A stretch of 64,000 nt of DNA, taken from NCBI GenBank assembly GCA_965220835.1, contig OZ244842.1, forward strand, positions 558,001-622,000, read 5' to 3'. Numbering within the stretch: the first letter of the stretch is position 1; each line of letters begins with the position of its first letter. A program made the position numbers and the translations under genes. Source of the stretch: Azophilus sp965220835 (lineage in GTDB: Bacteria; Pseudomonadota; Gammaproteobacteria; Pseudomonadales; Azotimanducaceae). Below the pieces are notes generated by a model. The model saw only the letters and a list, made by a program, of their open reading frames with translations, was not told the origin of the DNA and did not search any database. Shown one piece after another: positions 44,314 to 52,910 of the stretch.

Positions 44314-45927
44314 TCAAGCGCCCCACACCGTGACCGGACGGCCATCGAGGGACTCCTCGCGCCGGTAGAGCTTCTCTTCCCAGGGTTTGGATTCGTCCCG
44401 GTCGAAGATCACCAAGTGGCCCGATTCGCCTTGGCACCGGTCCATGTAGGCCAGGGTTTGCTCCAAGCCCTTGCGGATGGTCCCGTCCAGGCTGCCGTGC
44501 AGGATCTTGCACTCCACCACATAGCGCCGGGGCGGAGTTCCGGGCTCACTCTTGTCGGCAAAGCGGCCCGGTGGCCAGACGATGAGCAGGTCCGTGCGTC
44601 GGCTGCCCAACGCGTACTCCCGCTCGATGCGTCCGCCGCCATTCACCACCCGCTGCAGGAACGCCTGCAGCAGCAGTTGCGGCCCTGCCTCCTTGTACTG
44701 GAAGCGCTCGATCCAGTGCTCTGAGTGCTCCCGGAAGAAACGTTGGAAAGCCGCCAGCAGGCTCTCCACGTCAAGGTCGCCGTCGGCTTTCACGTACCAC
44801 TCAGTCTCTTGGAGGATCATGTCCGTGCTGGCGTACATGAGCTCCCGCGGAATCACCTCGCGGTAGATCGGGTTGGCGATCCGGCGTGCGCCGCGGTGCG
44901 CGAGCAGGCCCAGATCACGCACGTACTCCACGTCGTCCGGGCTGGTCTTGGCCTCGCCGTTGGCGCCACCGCTCAGGACTGGCTCGATCACCCGTCGCAC
45001 CCGTTCCTCGCGGAGCTTGTCGGCCAACTGGTGCAGGTGCGTTTGGCGGCTTAGGATCAGCGCCTCCCTGGCCTCCATGACCGCCTCTTGGTCGATCGTC
45101 CTCGCACGGTCCCGGTTGGCTTTGTTCTTGAAGCAGGCTTGGTGTGCCAGCGCGTTGACCAGCCACGGCTGGCCTTGGGATTGCTCCCACACCGTGGCCA
45201 AGGCACCCGTCGTGAACGCCTGCCCGGTCTCCGTGGTGTGCTGGCCCAATAGCGTGCCAACTTCGGCCTCGTCGAAATCGCCCAGCCGCAGCGACTCGGC
45301 CTTGATGTTGAAGGCGCTGCCGCCCGTGATGATGTCGCCGCCCGACTCGGAGTGGATGCGGTAGTCGCGCACGTCACGGATGCCGCACAGGATGACGCTT
45401 TGGGGGAACGCCGCCGGTCGCATGTCGTACCCGGCCCGAAGCTGGCGGAGCACGGAGATCAAGGTGTCGCCCACCAGCGCGTCGATTTCGTCAATCAGCA
45501 CCACCAGCGGCTTGGCGTCTGCTGTTGACCAGCGGACCAGGGTCTCGCGCAAGGCGCCGTAGGGGCCTGCCGCTTCCAGCGCCCCTTGGGCGGCAAGCTC
45601 CAGGTCGCTGCCGGGGAAGGTGATGCGTGCACGGATGTTCAGCTCCGCAAGAATCGCCTCCATGCCGCCTGCCACGTCGCCGCGGGCAGCCTGTCCGGCC
45701 TCCACGTTGGCGTATAGGCAACGGTGCTCGTCAGCCTCGTTCAGCAGGTCGCGCAGTGCCAAAAGTGCCGAGGTCTTGCCAGTTTGCCGCGGCGCGTGCA
45801 GCACGAAGTAGCGTTTCTGCCGGATAAGCCGCAGCACCTCATCAAGGTCGAAGCGCTCAAGCGGCGGGATGCAGTAGTGGTCCGCCGGAACCACCGGCCC
45901 GGAGGTGTTGAAGAAGCGTTCGGCCAT
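44314..45927 (-). CDS. AAA-like ATPase with C-terminal PD-(D/E)XK nuclease-like domain
   Basis: The 537-residue protein starts FFNTSGPVVPADHYCIPP. Walker A is HAPRQTGKTSALLALRD and Walker B is PLVVLIDEIDALVGD. The C-terminal about 100 residues contain GSRRTDLLIVW and RRYVVECKILHG, the D...ExK pattern of PD-(D/E)XK nucleases, followed by GLEQTLAYMDR. The arrangement resembles AAA-ATPase_like/PD-DExK proteins found in mobile or defence settings. ATG 45927 is the first start giving the family-like N-terminus. It stands alone on its strand. Confidence 0.82.
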   Translation of the reverse strand: MAERFFNTSGPVVPADHYCIPPLERFDLDEVLRLIRQKRYFVLHAPRQTGKTSALLALRDLLNEADEHRCLYANVEAGQAARGDVAGGMEAILAELNIRARITFPGSDLELAAQGALEAAGPYGALRETLVRWSTADAKPLVVLIDEIDALVGDTLISVLRQLRAGYDMRPAAFPQSVILCGIRDVRDYRIHSESGGDIITGGSAFNIKAESLRLGDFDEAEVGTLLGQHTTETGQAFTTGALATVWEQSQGQPWLVNALAHQACFKNKANRDRARTIDQEAVMEAREALILSRQTHLHQLADKLREERVRRVIEPVLSGGANGEAKTSPDDVEYVRDLGLLAHRGARRIANPIYREVIPRELMYASTDMILQETEWYVKADGDLDVESLLAAFQRFFREHSEHWIERFQYKEAGPQLLLQAFLQRVVNGGGRIEREYALGSRRTDLLIVWPPGRFADKSEPGTPPRRYVVECKILHGSLDGTIRKGLEQTLAYMDRCQGESGHLVIFDRDESKPWEEKLYRREESLDGRPVTVWGA

Positions 45928-46042
45928 CGGCTGGGTCTCGGCTAGTGAGGTACCGTTGGGCGGGGAAATTCTAGCATTGGGCGGAGTCCCGATTCCCCGG
46001 CCCACCCTCGCTCCGAAACCTCGATGACGACTGCACCGCGAA

Positions 46043-46156
46043 GGACTACAACCCCGCCACCAGCGGCCAGACCGGTCGGTTGCTCTGTAAGCTGACCGAG
46101 GACCACAACCCCGCCATTCGCGGCCAGACCAATGCAATGCTCTTTAAGCTGACCAA
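46043..46156. repeat. Two tandem 57-base units
   Basis: Units 46043-46099 and 46100-46156 match at most positions. They read on the plus strand as DYNPATSGQTGRLLCKLTE and DHNPAIRGQTNAMLFKLTK-like 19-codon repeats in one open frame. No start or family is evident, so this is probably a coding relic. Confidence 0.65.
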
Positions 46157-46182
46157 GCCAGCGGATGGCGGATGGCGCGGCT

Positions 46183-47256
46183 TTAAACGCCGAGCAGGTT
46201 GAGGCTTTCCAAGTCTTCGCACATGGCGATGCTGCGTTTGGCCATGGTCATGAACATCTCGTTGCCGCGGTCGGTTTCGCCGACGATCATGGAGGCGACC
46301 ACGGCCATGTGCAGCCCGGCGGGCGAGTGGCGGCGGTACAGGGTCCAGCAGATGTCCCAGCTTAAATCCACACCATAGCTGTGCAGCACGTCCAGATAGT
46401 GCTTGAGCAGCCCGCGCTCCGCCTTGGCGCGGTGCTCTGGGGTGAGGGAAGTGCCCATGAAGTAGCTGGCGTCATTGAGCGCGCAGCCGAGCCCGATGGA
46501 TTGCCAGTCAAACACCGTGAGCGGGCGTGGCGGGCTGTCGCTGGCCTCGCCGAACATCATGTTGTCCAGCCGGTAGTCGATGTGGATCAGGGATTCGGGG
46601 CCTTCATGGCTGGCGTAGGCCGCCTGCGCCTCGCCAAAGCGGGTGACGGCGCCCAGTTCGTCGGCACTCAGGCGGCTGGCGTAGCGCTCAACGAAACCCT
46701 GTTCGGTTGCGTTGTACATTGGCGGCTCACCAGGGCTGGGAGACGGGCGAACCAGCAGGTCGTGCTGGGCGAGGGCCATATCGCCCCAGCGCGGGCCCTG
46801 CAGCTTGGCAAGCTCCTCCAAGGCCAGGGCGGCTTGGTCCGTGCTGCATTCAGAGCGCTGGTCGACTTGAAAGCCAGGCGCCAGATCCTCCATCAGCAGC
46901 ATGAATTCGTGAGTGTCGGGATCGAACTGAATGGCCAAGATGGCCGGCGTGCGGATGTCCACCGTGGCGGCCAATCTGGAATAGAAGAACACCTCCCGCT
47001 CGTAGTTGCGCAGCAGCACGCCGGTTTGGCGGCTGGTGGGGTCGGTGGCCGGAAACTTGCCCACCAGCGTTTTCGGCAGGTCGCCGTCCGCCACCAGCGT
47101 GAAACGGGCATTCTGGCCCACTTGGCCGGCGCCGATGCGCTGCCAGCTCACGGATTCGACCGTGCCATTCAAGCCGGCTTGGTTGAGGATGGCGGTGAGG
47201 TGGGCGGGCGTCACTTGATCCGGGCTGGACAAGACGGGCGCCTTGGAAGGCAGCAT
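46183..47256 (-). CDS. APH-fold phosphotransferase (aminoglycoside phosphotransferase/ecdysteroid kinase-like)
   Basis: This is a 357-residue kinase-like protein. The catalytic loop is LIHIDYRLDNMMFG (HxDxxxxN), followed by LTVFDWQSIGLGCALNDASYF with the metal-binding aspartate. It has an N-lobe around KTLVGKFPATDPTSR. It would phosphorylate a small hydroxylated compound; such genes often accompany acyl-CoA metabolism in these bacteria. The start codon lies within a duplicated 27-base segment. Confidence 0.85.
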   Translation of the reverse strand: MLPSKAPVLSSPDQVTPAHLTAILNQAGLNGTVESVSWQRIGAGQVGQNARFTLVADGDLPKTLVGKFPATDPTSRQTGVLLRNYEREVFFYSRLAATVDIRTPAILAIQFDPDTHEFMLLMEDLAPGFQVDQRSECSTDQAALALEELAKLQGPRWGDMALAQHDLLVRPSPSPGEPPMYNATEQGFVERYASRLSADELGAVTRFGEAQAAYASHEGPESLIHIDYRLDNMMFGEASDSPPRPLTVFDWQSIGLGCALNDASYFMGTSLTPEHRAKAERGLLKHYLDVLHSYGVDLSWDICWTLYRRHSPAGLHMAVVASMIVGETDRGNEMFMTMAKRSIAMCEDLESLNLLGV

Positions 47257-47352
47257 GACTTAGACCGCTTGGAGCATTGCAGGATTGACGCTGACGCCAA
47301 GGGCATCGGACAGCCTATTGGGCATCATGACTTAGACCGCTTGGGGCATTGC
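47254..47352. repeat. 27-base direct repeat spanning the kinase start
   Basis: CATGACTTAGACCGCTTGG followed by rGCATTGC occurs at 47254-47280 and at 47326-47352 with one mismatch. Read on the minus strand, both copies end in ATG, but only the nearer one opens into the kinase frame. Confidence 0.6.
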
Positions 47353-47399
47353 AAGGGCGATTGATACTATCATGCGCCGAATTGTGACGAGAAAGCCCC

Positions 47400-48500
47400 A
47401 TGTCCGGCACCGCCTACCCCGTGTACCGCTCCAAGTTTCCGGAGCTTGGCTTCTACGGCCTGCCGGGCCATACCCGCGCACCGCGGGACATTCTGCAGCA
47501 GGCGCGCGATGCGGAGGCGCTGGGCATCGGCAACCTGATGATCTCGGAACGGGCGGACTACAAGGAGATTGCGGCCATCTGCGGCGCTTGCGCCGCGGTC
47601 ACCGAGACCATCAGCATCGGCACCTCGGCGACCAATCTCAACCTTCGCCATCCGATGGTCACCGCCTCCATGGGCTCCACGCTGAACCGGCTCTCCCAGG
47701 GCCGCTTTGCGCTTGGCTTGGCCAAGGGGGTGGCCATGCGGTGGCGGGCGTTGGGCCTGGACTTCCCCACCTATGCCCGGGAGCGGGAGTTCATCGATCT
47801 GCTGCGCCGCCTCTGGCGGGGCGAGATCATCCGCGATCACCAAGGCGAAATCGGCCATTTCGGACAGATCGGCCTAGCACCCTACATCGATGAGGACATT
47901 CCCATCCTCTATGTTGGCTTTGGCCCGAAGAGCTTGGTCAATGCCGGGCGCCTCTACGATGGCGTTCACCTGCACACGTTCATGGGTGAGCGGGCGCTGA
48001 GCGGCGCCGTGGCCCAAGTGCGCCAAGGCGAGCAGGATGCGGGCCGGGCACCGGGCACGGTCAAGGTGTGGTCGGTGCTGGCCACGGCGTGCGACGCGTC
48101 GGAAGAGCGGTATTTGCGGCTCATCGTGGCACGGCTGGCCTCCTATCTGCAGATTCCTGGCTACGGCGAAATGCTGGTGTCCATCAACGGTTGGGATGCG
48201 GACGTGCTGCAGCGCTTTCGGGCCGATGCGACCGTGCGGGCCATGCCTGGGCTCATCGACAGCGTCGCCTCGCTGGAGCAAATCGCTGCCGTGGAGAAAC
48301 TGCTGCCGGAATCCTGGCGGCCAGCGGCGGTGGGCGACGCCAAGGCTTGCGCCGCCCGCTGGCTGGAGGAGTTCGAGGCCGGTGCGGACGGCATCATCAT
48401 CCACGCCAGCACCCCGGAGGAATTCGCCCCGGTGCTGCGCGAGTATGAGCGGATCAGGCCGGACCAACGCTTTGCCGAACGCACCAACCGGCCGGCGTAG
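47400..48500 (+). CDS. LLM class flavin-dependent oxidoreductase
   Basis: The 366-residue luciferase-like TIM barrel has FYGLPGHTRAPRDILQQARD and LGIGNLMISERADYKEIAA. It has SIGTSATNLNLRHPMVTASM and LGLAKGVAMRWRALGL. It uses FMN or F420 to oxidise or reduce an unidentified substrate. Its last codons (FAERTNRPA) fall in a 60-base repeat that reappears downstream, so the natural C-terminus may have been altered by that repeat. Confidence 0.87.
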   Translation: MSGTAYPVYRSKFPELGFYGLPGHTRAPRDILQQARDAEALGIGNLMISERADYKEIAAICGACAAVTETISIGTSATNLNLRHPMVTASMGSTLNRLSQGRFALGLAKGVAMRWRALGLDFPTYAREREFIDLLRRLWRGEIIRDHQGEIGHFGQIGLAPYIDEDIPILYVGFGPKSLVNAGRLYDGVHLHTFMGERALSGAVAQVRQGEQDAGRAPGTVKVWSVLATACDASEERYLRLIVARLASYLQIPGYGEMLVSINGWDADVLQRFRADATVRAMPGLIDSVASLEQIAAVEKLLPESWRPAAVGDAKACAARWLEEFEAGADGIIIHASTPEEFAPVLREYERIRPDQRFAERTNRPA

Positions 48501-48732
48501 CGAGCAAAGCCCACCCACTTTTGGCACAGCAAGCGAGTGTACCGTCCCACAAGTAAGGGTGACTATTCGTGGCCCTTTTGGCCCCCGGACGCTTTGGTCC
48601 GCCCGGATGCCTTGGTCCGGCCGGCTGCGTTGCTCGTCCTTGTGTGGCGCCTGCCACGTCGCGTCGTCGCTCTTTGCCGAACGCACCAACCGGCCGGCGT
48701 AGCGAGCAGAGCACACTCATTTGTGGCACAGC
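48471..48732. repeat. 60-base direct repeat pair with dispersed repeat between
   Basis: Bases 48471-48530 (end of the LLM gene plus downstream) recur at 48673-48732 with about five differences; the first 36 are identical. Between them, 48544-48583 is copy 2 of the dispersed repeat seen at 18641-18680. The gap 48501-48913 holds no recognisable gene apart from these repeats. It ends with an AT-richer stretch (48770-48860) that may carry the promoter of the next gene. Confidence 0.8.
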
Positions 48733-48913
48733 GGGCTATCAGCCTGTGAGACTTAGAAGAAGGACGACTGTAACCCTCGTTTTTTAATACATAGGTGTTG
48801 CGCAGGATTTCTTAGGCTTCATTGGAATGATTAGTTGATTCAATAAGCTATGGACTTTCATGCCCCTATATCCAACAGGCTGCTAGCCGGCCGTCAAACC
48901 CAGAGGAGGAGCC

Positions 48914-50041
48914 GTGCTCAACAAGCTCGATGACTATCCGGTGCATCAGACGCCGGAGCCCTTGGCCCACCCGGCCACCAGCGACCGCAACGCCTACGAC
49001 CGCACTTGGTACAACGGCTATGCCGTGGACGGCAGCTACTACTTCGGCATCGGCATGGCCGTGTACCCACATCGCGGCGTGCTCGACTGCGCCTTCAGCG
49101 TGGTGCGGCCGGGCGGCCTGCAGCACTGCTTCTTCGGCTCGAGGCGGGCGCCGCTGGAACGCACGGAAATGCAGGTGGGGCCCATGAGGATTGAGGTGCT
49201 GGAGCCCATGCGCCAGGCTCGGGTGACACTGGATGACAACGACAGCGGCCTCGGCTGCGACCTGCTGTTCTCGGCGCGCACGGCGGCGATTCAGGAGGGG
49301 CGGCAGACCTTGTGGCAGGGCGCCCGCCGGGTGATGGATGCCACCCGCTTTGCCCAGTTCGGTGCTTGGAGCGGCACCGTGCGCACGCCGGATGGGGACA
49401 TCGCCGTGCATGAGGCCCAATGCCGGGCCACCAAGGACCGTTCCTGGGGCGTTCGCGGGGTGGGGGAACCGGAGATGGGCGGCGCGCCCCGACCGCCCGG
49501 CAGCTTCTTCTTTCTGTGGGCGCCGCTGTTTTGGGAGGATCATGTCTCCCACGCCATTTTCTTTGATGGACCGGGCGGCGAGGCGTTGGTGCGCGAAGCG
49601 CTCACCGCACCGCTCTATGCGAGCGAAGGCGCGGCGCCGGCCGTTGACGACGAGGGCGTGGAACGCATGGCCACCGCCGCCCACCGCGTCCGCTATCACG
49701 CCAACACGCGGCTGGCCGAGCGCGTTGAACTCGACCTCGGCCGTCTCTCCGGAGAAACGTGCAAAATCATTCTGGAGCCCCTGTTGCGGTTCCAGATGAA
49801 GGGGCTCGGCTACGGCCATCCCAAGTGGTGGCAGGGCACTTGGCAAGGCGAATTGGCCACCGGCCACGAGGCGTTTGATCCCAACGGCTTGGACCTGCTC
49901 GCTCCGGAGAACCTGCACGTGCAGCAGGTGGTGCGGGCCCGGGATGGAGCGGGCGAGGGCATTGGCGTGGTGGAGCAGGCGGTCATCGGACCCTACGCCC
50001 CCGCTGGCTTCACGGGCTTGCTGGACGGCGCTTCGGGATAG
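48914..50041 (+). CDS. Hypothetical protein, lipocalin-like (AttH-like) fold suspected
   Basis: This 375-residue soluble protein is rich in beta strands and aromatic residues: YFGIGMAVYPHRGVLDCAFS, MRIEVLEPMRQARVTLDD and DRSWGVRGVGEPEMGG. The pattern recalls the two-barrel AttH/carotenoid 1,2-hydratase-like lipocalin group, but I cannot name a family firmly. GTG 48914 has GAGGAG six bases upstream. It is convergent with the GPH transporter. Confidence 0.65.
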   Translation: MLNKLDDYPVHQTPEPLAHPATSDRNAYDRTWYNGYAVDGSYYFGIGMAVYPHRGVLDCAFSVVRPGGLQHCFFGSRRAPLERTEMQVGPMRIEVLEPMRQARVTLDDNDSGLGCDLLFSARTAAIQEGRQTLWQGARRVMDATRFAQFGAWSGTVRTPDGDIAVHEAQCRATKDRSWGVRGVGEPEMGGAPRPPGSFFFLWAPLFWEDHVSHAIFFDGPGGEALVREALTAPLYASEGAAPAVDDEGVERMATAAHRVRYHANTRLAERVELDLGRLSGETCKIILEPLLRFQMKGLGYGHPKWWQGTWQGELATGHEAFDPNGLDLLAPENLHVQQVVRARDGAGEGIGVVEQAVIGPYAPAGFTGLLDGASG

Positions 50042-50060
50042 ACGCGAGCGCCCTTGAAGG

Positions 50061-51422
50061 TTAAGGGCTTTCCGCGGCCCGTGCTTCCAACCGCGCCAGC
50101 TCGGCCCGAACTTCCGCGTGCCTTGACCGGCTGAGCGGATAGCGGATCAGCGGCAGGTAGGCGATGCCCAAGGCCAGCGCGGGCGCCGCGCAGTAAACGA
50201 TGAACAACCCTTCGATCGCGCCTGGGCTGTTGTCCGTGCCCGGCGAGAAGCCGAACAGCCCTTCGATCAAAGTGAGCACGGTGCCGACGGCGATGGCGCT
50301 GCCCAGCTTGTTGGTGGTGGTCAAAAGCGCGAAGAACAGCCCGGCGCGCTGCTTGCCGGTTTTGAGGGCGTCTTCGTCCGTGAGGTCGGCCATCATGGAG
50401 CGCAGCAGGGCCGGCGCGGCGCCGAAGGCCACCCCGTAGACCAGCGTGTAACCCCAGAAGAGGGCCACATTGCCGGGCTCGGCGACGAAGTAGAGGCCAA
50501 TCTTGATGGTCACGCCGTACAGCAAGGCGATCTTGATGGTGCGGTCCTTGCCCAGCCAGTAAGCGATCTTCAACCAAGCCGGCATGGCGGCGAAGCTGGC
50601 CAAAAAGTAGAACAGGAGGGCGATGCTGGCGTGCTCGCTCAGCTCGAAGACGTAGGTGGCGAAGAAGATGTACAGGGCGCCGGAGGCGGTGGAGGCGAAC
50701 CCGGTGGTGAGGTCGGTGAGCAGCAGGCGCCACAGCGTTCGGTTGGTGAGCACCACCTTGGCGGCCTCCTGCCAGTCGATGGCCCGGTTGACGACGCTGC
50801 GGGCGTCGGGCACCCACAGCAGCGTCGGCAGGGCCGTCAATGGAAACAGGATCAAGCAGAACCAGCCCATGCTGGCCACCTTCAGCGCTGCCTCGCCCGA
50901 GCCAAACAGTTCCACTGCGGCCGGAATGGCCAGCACCAGGATCATGCCGCCGATCACGAACACTTCCCGCCAACCGTAAAGCCTGGAGCGCTCGTCGTAG
51001 GTGGCGGTCAGCTCCACGCCCCAGGACTGGTGGGCGATGGTCATCATGGTGAAGCCCACGTACAGCAGAATCAGCCAGAACCCTAGATAGCCAGGCGACA
51101 CTTGGTCCGGATTGGGCATGAACACCATCCAGACCGACAGCATCAGCAGCGGCACGGATATCGCAATCCAGTGCTTGCGCCGCCCCCAGCGGGTGTCGAA
51201 GCGGTCGATGATTGCGCCCATGAGCGGGTCGGTCACAACGTCCCAAATGCGGGCGAGGGTGAAGATCAGGCCAACGGTGGTGAGGCTAAGGCCCAGGCTC
51301 TCCCCATAGAAGGGTGGCAGGTACACGGAGATTGGCATGGCCATGGCGGCCAACGGCACGCTGACCCCGGAATAGCTCGCGAGAGTCCGTCTCGACAGGG
51401 TGGTCTGCGTGCGTTTGGGCAT
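50061..51422 (-). CDS. MFS/GPH-family (glycoside-pentoside-hexuronide type) transporter
   Basis: This is a 453-residue, 12-helix permease. The N-terminal ARIWDVVTDPLMGAIIDRF, then TRWGRRKHWI, is the GPH signature. A second half repeat has GKDRTIKIALLYG. It would import a glycoside or related solute by cation symport. It lies downstream of the secreted paralogue array on the same strand, with 258 bases between (51423-51680) that show no gene. Confidence 0.9.
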   Translation of the reverse strand: MPKRTQTTLSRRTLASYSGVSVPLAAMAMPISVYLPPFYGESLGLSLTTVGLIFTLARIWDVVTDPLMGAIIDRFDTRWGRRKHWIAISVPLLMLSVWMVFMPNPDQVSPGYLGFWLILLYVGFTMMTIAHQSWGVELTATYDERSRLYGWREVFVIGGMILVLAIPAAVELFGSGEAALKVASMGWFCLILFPLTALPTLLWVPDARSVVNRAIDWQEAAKVVLTNRTLWRLLLTDLTTGFASTASGALYIFFATYVFELSEHASIALLFYFLASFAAMPAWLKIAYWLGKDRTIKIALLYGVTIKIGLYFVAEPGNVALFWGYTLVYGVAFGAAPALLRSMMADLTDEDALKTGKQRAGLFFALLTTTNKLGSAIAVGTVLTLIEGLFGFSPGTDNSPGAIEGLFIVYCAAPALALGIAYLPLIRYPLSRSRHAEVRAELARLEARAAESP

Positions 51423-51680
51423 GGCCTATCTTAATCCCGGCGCAAGGCTGCACGTGCACCCAAGCCTGCAGCCGGAGCCCGGCGCCCGGCGACCGCCCCC
51501 TCCCTCGTTACGTTGAGGCGCACGCTGGTTGGCCTCGCATGCGTTGCAAGGTTAACGCATGGCTCAGGGTTCGGTTGAATGCTGCAGCCGTCTGGGCGTC
51601 ACATCGTGCCAACGGCATGCCGTCAGCCGGTGGTGCCGGATCTCCGCGGAGACCTGGGTGCCGGCGTTGCCGGCAGTGGC

Positions 51681-52664
51681 TTAATCCAACACCGCCTGCA
51701 CCTTGTCCAACAGGAATTGGGTGTCATTCGCGCTCAGCGTCCGCTCGCCCCTTGCGAAGTGGCCGTCATGGCGCTTGCCGTTGCATCGGTGGGTGATGTG
51801 CGCCCGGCCGTCGGCGCGCATGTCCACGTAGGTCGCATCCCAACCGCCCTTGCCGTGGCAGGCGGAATGCCTTCGGAACTTATCGTCGATGGCGTCGTGA
51901 ATCACGCGGTCGAAATCGGTGACCCGGTCGCTGCGGGTTTCCCAATAGTAGGTCTGTTGCTTGTATGCGCCGCAGGCGTCGAGCCGCACCTTGTGGGTCC
52001 ACACGCCGTTCTGCCCCCAGGTGCCGGTCTTGCCGATGCGCATGTGCGTCAGCGAGCCGTCGTTGGCCTCCATGTCGTCGAAGTAGGCGTAGTGGACGTA
52101 GGCCTCTTTGCGCATGGCGTCGTCGAAGGCGCTTTTGATGCGCGCCCACTCGTCGGCGTAGTAGTGCCTGCCGCCGACCGGCTGGTGGTTGGGGTCTTCG
52201 ATCAGGAAGCTGTACATGTCCCAGTGGTGTGCCGACTTCCACCCCCCGGACTTGACCTTCGCCTCGATGGAAACGCCCCACTGCAGTTTGCGGTCCATGC
52301 GGAAGCGCCGCACGTCACTCCACTTCCAGTTGTGCGTGTCGTAGAGCTGCGCGTCGAAGATGCGGTTAACGGCCCGAGAGATGTCCGTCGCCGTGTCGCT
52401 GCGCTTGGGCGGCTGCCCGCCGCTATTGGTGTGGATGCCGGTGGCCTCAATCTTCACCCGGTAGCCGCACGGCCCGTCGAACTTCGCCCAAACGTCGGGG
52501 CTGGAGTCGTTGCCTTGGTCCTTGGCGACGTGCAGCTTGCGCAGCACGGCGGGGGAGTGGTCGCGCGCCCAGCGCAGCCCGCCGTCAGAGAAGGTGCCCG
52601 TTCCAATGTCCGCCCAAGCCACCAAGGGCAGGGACAGGATGATTGCGGTGATCAGTGGTTTCAT
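51681..52664 (-). CDS. Secreted tandem paralogue P1 (type A)
   Basis: This 327-residue protein has a signal peptide (MKPLITAIILSLPLVAWA) and a mature start DIGTGTFSDGGLRWARDHSP. The family core follows: KFDGPCGYRVKIE, YVHYAYFDDME, RIGKTGTWGQNGVWTHKVRL, ETRSDRVTDFDRVIHDAID, ACHGKGGWDATYVDM and HITHRCNGKRHDGHFARGE. Four cysteines are shared with all siblings, suggesting two disulfides. ATG 52664 has GGAGGG upstream. It is nearly identical to P3 over large parts. No known family is recognised. Confidence 0.9.
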   Translation of the reverse strand: MKPLITAIILSLPLVAWADIGTGTFSDGGLRWARDHSPAVLRKLHVAKDQGNDSSPDVWAKFDGPCGYRVKIEATGIHTNSGGQPPKRSDTATDISRAVNRIFDAQLYDTHNWKWSDVRRFRMDRKLQWGVSIEAKVKSGGWKSAHHWDMYSFLIEDPNHQPVGGRHYYADEWARIKSAFDDAMRKEAYVHYAYFDDMEANDGSLTHMRIGKTGTWGQNGVWTHKVRLDACGAYKQQTYYWETRSDRVTDFDRVIHDAIDDKFRRHSACHGKGGWDATYVDMRADGRAHITHRCNGKRHDGHFARGERTLSANDTQFLLDKVQAVLD

Positions 52665-52693
52665 GCTCGCTTGCCCTCCAAGTCTCATGAATG

Positions 52694-52867
52694 TCACTCC
52701 TCGACCGCCTCGACCAGGCGGTCGATCAGGGTCTGGCGGTCGGCTTCGGACAGCGTTCGCTCCGCCTTGGCGAAGTGTCCGTCGCCGAACGTGCCGGTTC
52801 AGATGTCGGGAATAGCCGGAAGCGGCAGCGTCATCAGCGCCCGCAGCGGGATCACGTTCGCTTGCAC
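52694..52867 (-). pseudogene. Deleted paralogue relic R1
   Basis: A GTG frame encodes a signal-peptide-like start (ALMTLPLPAIPDI), then TGA, then TGTFGDGHFAKAERTLSEA and a C-terminus like P4 (IDRLVEAVEE). The family start GTGTF is thus fused directly to the C-terminal DGHFA motif, with about 270 codons missing. The TGA replaces the glycine of DIGTGTF. The next 35 bases upstream repeat the last ten codons of P2 (52868-52940). Confidence 0.85.
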
Positions 52868-52910
52868 GGCGTCTCTCCTCTAGTAGCGGTCAACTGATTT
52901 TGCCAAAAGG

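Noticed and set aside
48866..49918. A 350-codon minus-strand frame opposite the lipocalin-like gene
   Set aside because: The plus frame has a good ribosome binding site and protein-like strands; the minus frame is a compositional shadow.
49993..51246. A 417-codon frame in another minus-strand reading frame over the GPH transporter
   Set aside because: Composition is arginine- and glycine-rich without domain motifs, whereas the other frame has the GPH signature.
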